DNA from: G039029935 sp039029935
Lineage (GTDB): Bacteria; Chloroflexota; Anaerolineae; Caldilineales; Caldilineaceae
Direction: 5' to 3'
DNA length: 9,137 bases
NCBI GenBank assembly: GCA_039029935.1
Contig: JBCCFC010000498.1
Coordinates: forward strand, 1 to 9,137
This document shows, piece after piece, positions 7,400-9,137 of the stretch; the stretch's first letter is position 1, and each line of letters starts with the position of its first letter. The notes under the pieces were generated by a model. It was not told the DNA's origin and did not search any database. It was given only the letters and a program-made list of their open reading frames with translations. The position numbers were made by a program, and so were the translations under genes.

Positions 7400-7401
7400 A
7401 T
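7396..7401 (+). promoter_or_regulatory. TATAAT -10 hexamer of the cupredoxin gene
   Basis: A perfect TATAAT lies at 7396-7401. The nearest good -35 match, TTGACT at 7378-7383, is only 12 bp away, too close for a standard sigma-70 promoter; no better hexamer is seen at 16-18 bp. A start near 7408 would leave a leader of about 53 bases before the GTG at 7461. The short spacing may mean activator dependence, or another -35. Confidence 0.4.
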
Positions 7402-7446
7402 CTCGTAGAGGGTTGAACTATCAAGTCTCTACAACTCACACAAACC

Positions 7447-7452
7447 AAGGAG
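7447..7452 (+). promoter_or_regulatory. Ribosome binding site that decides the cupredoxin start
   Basis: AAGGAG lies 8 bases before the GTG at 7461. The frame is open back to a TTG at 7413, but that would put a poor 16-residue hydrophilic stretch before the lipoprotein signal, so GTG 7461 is chosen. Confidence 0.7.
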
Positions 7453-7460
7453 TGTTATCT

Positions 7461-8924
7461 GTGACGTTCTTACGACGAAGTTTATTGATCTTTTTGATGA
7501 TGGTTGCGACCTTGATCCTTGTCGGTTGTGGCGCAAGCGAGGACCCAGATGATCACAGTGGTGATCACGGTGAAGTGGCTGTTTTACCATCACCAACGGC
7601 ACTGCCAACATACACACCCTATCCAACACCGGAGCCGATTGCCACCGCAATGGTAGCACCCACGCCGGAACCTGTCGCTGCACCAGCAGAAGATGTTGAA
7701 CCTGCGCCAGAAGTACAGCCAGCGGCTGCACCGCAACCAGAAGAGGGACAAGCTGAGGAAAGTAGTGAGACTGAGGAAGCCCAGGTCCTGGAAGAAGCTG
7801 CTGATGAAGAAGCTGCTGATGAAGAAGCTGAAACTGTCGAAGAAGCTGATGATGCTAGTGCCGAAGAGAATGCTGACGAGACCGCTGACGAAGAGGTCAC
7901 TGATGATTCTGATGCCAGTGAAGAGGCTGAGGAAGAGGTCGTGGCAGAAGAAGTGGATACAGAAGCTGTAGAAGAAGCTGTAGAAGAGACTGTGGTAGCT
8001 GAGGATGATGCCTCTGATGAAACTGCTGGCGAAGAAGTTGCTGGCGAAGAGGCTGCCGACGATGAAACTGCTGGCGAAGAGGTTGCTGGCGAAGAGGCTG
8101 CCGGCGAAGATGCCACAAATGCAGAAGCGGGAGCGTCAGAAGAGCCTACCGGAGAGGCTGATGGCACTGAATCTGAGACAGAGAGTGCTGATACCGATGA
8201 GTCCGCCGCAGGTGAGGATTCGGCAGTTGAAGAGGTAGCGGAAGAAGAGGTAGCGGAAGAAGAGGTTGCTGACGAAGAAATTGCTGACGAAGAAGTTGCT
8301 GAAGAAGCCGCCGACGAAGAAACGGCTGCTGATGACGTAGATGAGAGCGACGTTGCTGAAGAGTCAGCAGATGCAGAAGCATCAGAAGAGGCTACTGACG
8401 AAGAAGCGGCCGATGAAACGGCTACTGACGAAGAAGCTGCTACTGACGAAGAAGCTGCCGATGAAGAAGCTGCCGACGAGGATGCCACTGTCGATGAAGA
8501 GGTTGCCGATGAAGAAGCTGCTGCCGATGAAGAAGCTGCTGCCGATGGAGAAGAGACCGATGATGTTGCACCAGAGCCAGTTTCATTTGATGTACCCATG
8601 AACGATCTCTTTTTCGGTGAAGTCAACGACATGGCAAACCCGCCTGTGTGGACCGTTAGCAGCGGTGCAGAAGTCACGATGAACCTGATGAACATGAGTG
8701 GCGCAGTTGAACATAGCTGGGTTGTGCTGGAAAAAGACGCAGAGATCGCAGCCGTCTATGTTGAAGAAACGGATGCAGACAAAGTATTACTCGATTCTGG
8801 TATTATTGGACCAGATGCAACCGCTGAGTTTACCTTTACAGCACCAGAGGTCGGTGAATATCAGGTGATTTGTACGGTTCCTGGTCACTCGGCGGTCATG
8901 AAAGGTTCACTTGTTGTAGAATAA
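7461..8924 (+). CDS. Lipoprotein with long acidic linker and C-terminal azurin-like cupredoxin domain
   Basis: From GTG 7461 the product has 487 residues. The N-terminus is a lipoprotein signal: two arginines, a hydrophobic core and the lipobox LVGC with lipidated C23. A Pro/Thr-rich segment follows (about 40-75), then a low-complexity Ala/Glu/Asp linker to about 370, made largely of 5-residue units such as EEVAE and EEAAD; no Lys or Arg occurs between R6 and K425. The C-terminal domain (about 374-487) is a type 1 copper protein with all four expected ligands: H418 in VEHSWVVL, C471, H476 and M480 in CTVPGHSAVMKG. The Cys-x4-His-x3-Met spacing is that of azurin. Role: electron carrier tethered to the outer face of the membrane, probably passing electrons to a copper or heme-copper oxidase; the partner is inferred from the neighbouring ctaA. 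It belongs to the functional group of Chloroflexota auracyanins, though orthology is not shown. It appears to be transcribed from its own promoter region. Confidence 0.9.
   Translation: MTFLRRSLLIFLMMVATLILVGCGASEDPDDHSGDHGEVAVLPSPTALPTYTPYPTPEPIATAMVAPTPEPVAAPAEDVEPAPEVQPAAAPQPEEGQAEESSETEEAQVLEEAADEEAADEEAETVEEADDASAEENADETADEEVTDDSDASEEAEEEVVAEEVDTEAVEEAVEETVVAEDDASDETAGEEVAGEEAADDETAGEEVAGEEAAGEDATNAEAGASEEPTGEADGTESETESADTDESAAGEDSAVEEVAEEEVAEEEVADEEIADEEVAEEAADEETAADDVDESDVAEESADAEASEEATDEEAADETATDEEAATDEEAADEEAADEDATVDEEVADEEAAADEEAAADGEETDDVAPEPVSFDVPMNDLFFGEVNDMANPPVWTVSSGAEVTMNLMNMSGAVEHSWVVLEKDAEIAAVYVEETDADKVLLDSGIIGPDATAEFTFTAPEVGEYQVICTVPGHSAVMKGSLVVE
7797..7826 (+). repeat. Two perfect 15-bp tandem units in the acidic linker
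   Basis: GCTGCTGATGAAGAA is repeated exactly at 7797-7811 and 7812-7826, in frame, encoding AADEE twice. It is the cleanest copy of the 5-residue unit in the first half of the linker. Confidence 0.75.
8016..8105 (+). repeat. 45-bp tandem duplication in the acidic linker
   Basis: Two 45-bp units (8016-8060 and 8061-8105) encode DETAGEEVAGEEAA followed by D or G. They are nearly identical at the DNA level, and each is three 5-residue units long, so the duplication keeps the pentad phase and the frame. Confidence 0.75.
8229..8303 (+). repeat. Five 15-bp units encoding EEVAE-type pentads
   Basis: Units start at 8229, 8244, 8259, 8274 and 8289 and encode EEVAE, EEVAE, EEVAD, EEIAD and EEVAE. The first two are identical in DNA; the others differ mainly at third codon positions, which suggests the peptide pattern is kept while the DNA drifts. 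Confidence 0.75.
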
Positions 8925-9137
8925 TTAGGTCGGTTTAACACGAATTTGTGAGGTTGACCGCATTGGGTAGTATCGTAGGTTATCGGAGAAACCCTCTGGG
9001 TCGGCGTGCCAATTCTGGGCTATCTCAAGATGTCACGCTGATAGCGATGACCTACGGTTGTCAATTTCACGAATGTAAAAAAGTAGATAATTCTTGTAGT
9101 GATCAGCAACACCTTGAACAATCATCGTAGGGGCGTG
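8925..9137. other. Non-coding region at the right edge
   Basis: No convincing gene or terminator is seen in these 213 bp after the cupredoxin stop. The stretch holds the inverted repeat at 8974-9056 and a second ATCGTAGG at 9124-9131. A 60-codon frame (8948-9130) has no ribosome site or recognisable product. Confidence 0.5.
8974..9056. repeat. Inverted repeat with 12-base arms downstream of the cupredoxin gene
   Basis: CGTAGGTTATCG (8974-8985) is matched by CGATGACCTACG (9045-9056): 11 of 12 positions are complementary and the twelfth can form a G-U pair in RNA. Inside the 59-base loop, GCGTG (9004-9008) can pair with CACGC (9034-9038), or alternatively GCTATC (9019-9024) with GATAGC (9040-9045). 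No T run follows, so it is not a standard terminator. It may be a structured transcript end or a decayed repeat element. Confidence 0.5.

Noticed and set aside
7619..8695. Long - strand reading frame of 358 codons, very rich in Ser and Ala
   Set aside because: It is the reverse complement of the GCT/GAA/GAT-rich repeats of the cupredoxin linker. It has no ribosome site or domain, while the + strand has a lipobox and full copper ligands.
9058..9091. TTGTCA and GATAAT near the right edge as a promoter
   Set aside because: The spacing is 22 bp, too long, and no gene start follows within the window.
8948..9130. 60-codon + strand frame after the cupredoxin gene
   Set aside because: No Shine-Dalgarno, no recognisable product, and it spans the inverted repeat; it is probably chance.

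Overview
The window most likely comes from a filamentous or heterotrophic member of the Chloroflexota. The basis is a set of GT-C glycosyltransferases carrying a C-terminal beta-sandwich module, a heme A synthase next to a lipoprotein cupredoxin, an AAA-like ATPase fused to a nuclease fold, and mid-range GC. This is inferred from gene style, not from a marker gene, so the phylum is moderately supported and nothing finer can be said.

Left part (about 1-2263, + strand): a 115-residue reading frame encodes only the beta-sandwich module that normally ends the local glycosyltransferases. It sits 5 bp upstream of, and probably in one operon with, a full-length GT39/ArnT-like membrane glycosyltransferase. 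The bases just before the short frame suggest it is the remains of, or a frameshifted end of, another such enzyme.

Middle (2264-6145): a 232-bp gap with a candidate promoter leads into a 536-residue AAA-like ATPase with a C-terminal PD-(D/E)XK nuclease-like domain. It converges, with a 65-bp gap, on a second GT39-like glycosyltransferase on the - strand. The two complete membrane enzymes probably move sugars or similar groups from polyprenyl-phosphate donors to acceptors on the outer face of the membrane. The ATPase-nuclease looks like an unrelated cargo-type gene lodged between them.

Right part (6146-9137): a divergent intergenic region with AACCTGC-type heptads on one side and inverted GCAGGTT copies on the other separates the second glycosyltransferase from ctaA (heme A synthase). 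A short gap with a perfect 13-bp tandem repeat and a TATAAT hexamer follows, and then a lipoprotein whose C-terminal domain is an azurin-like type 1 copper protein. Its copper domain is held away from the lipid anchor by an unusual linker of about 350 residues, rich in Ala, Glu and Asp and without Lys or Arg. Heme A synthesis plus a membrane-tethered blue copper protein points to an aerobic respiratory locus (heme-copper oxidase); oxidase subunits may lie beyond the right edge but are not in the window. The last 213 bp hold no convincing gene, only an inverted repeat.

No rRNA, tRNA, CRISPR array, transposase or convincing rho-independent terminator was seen.
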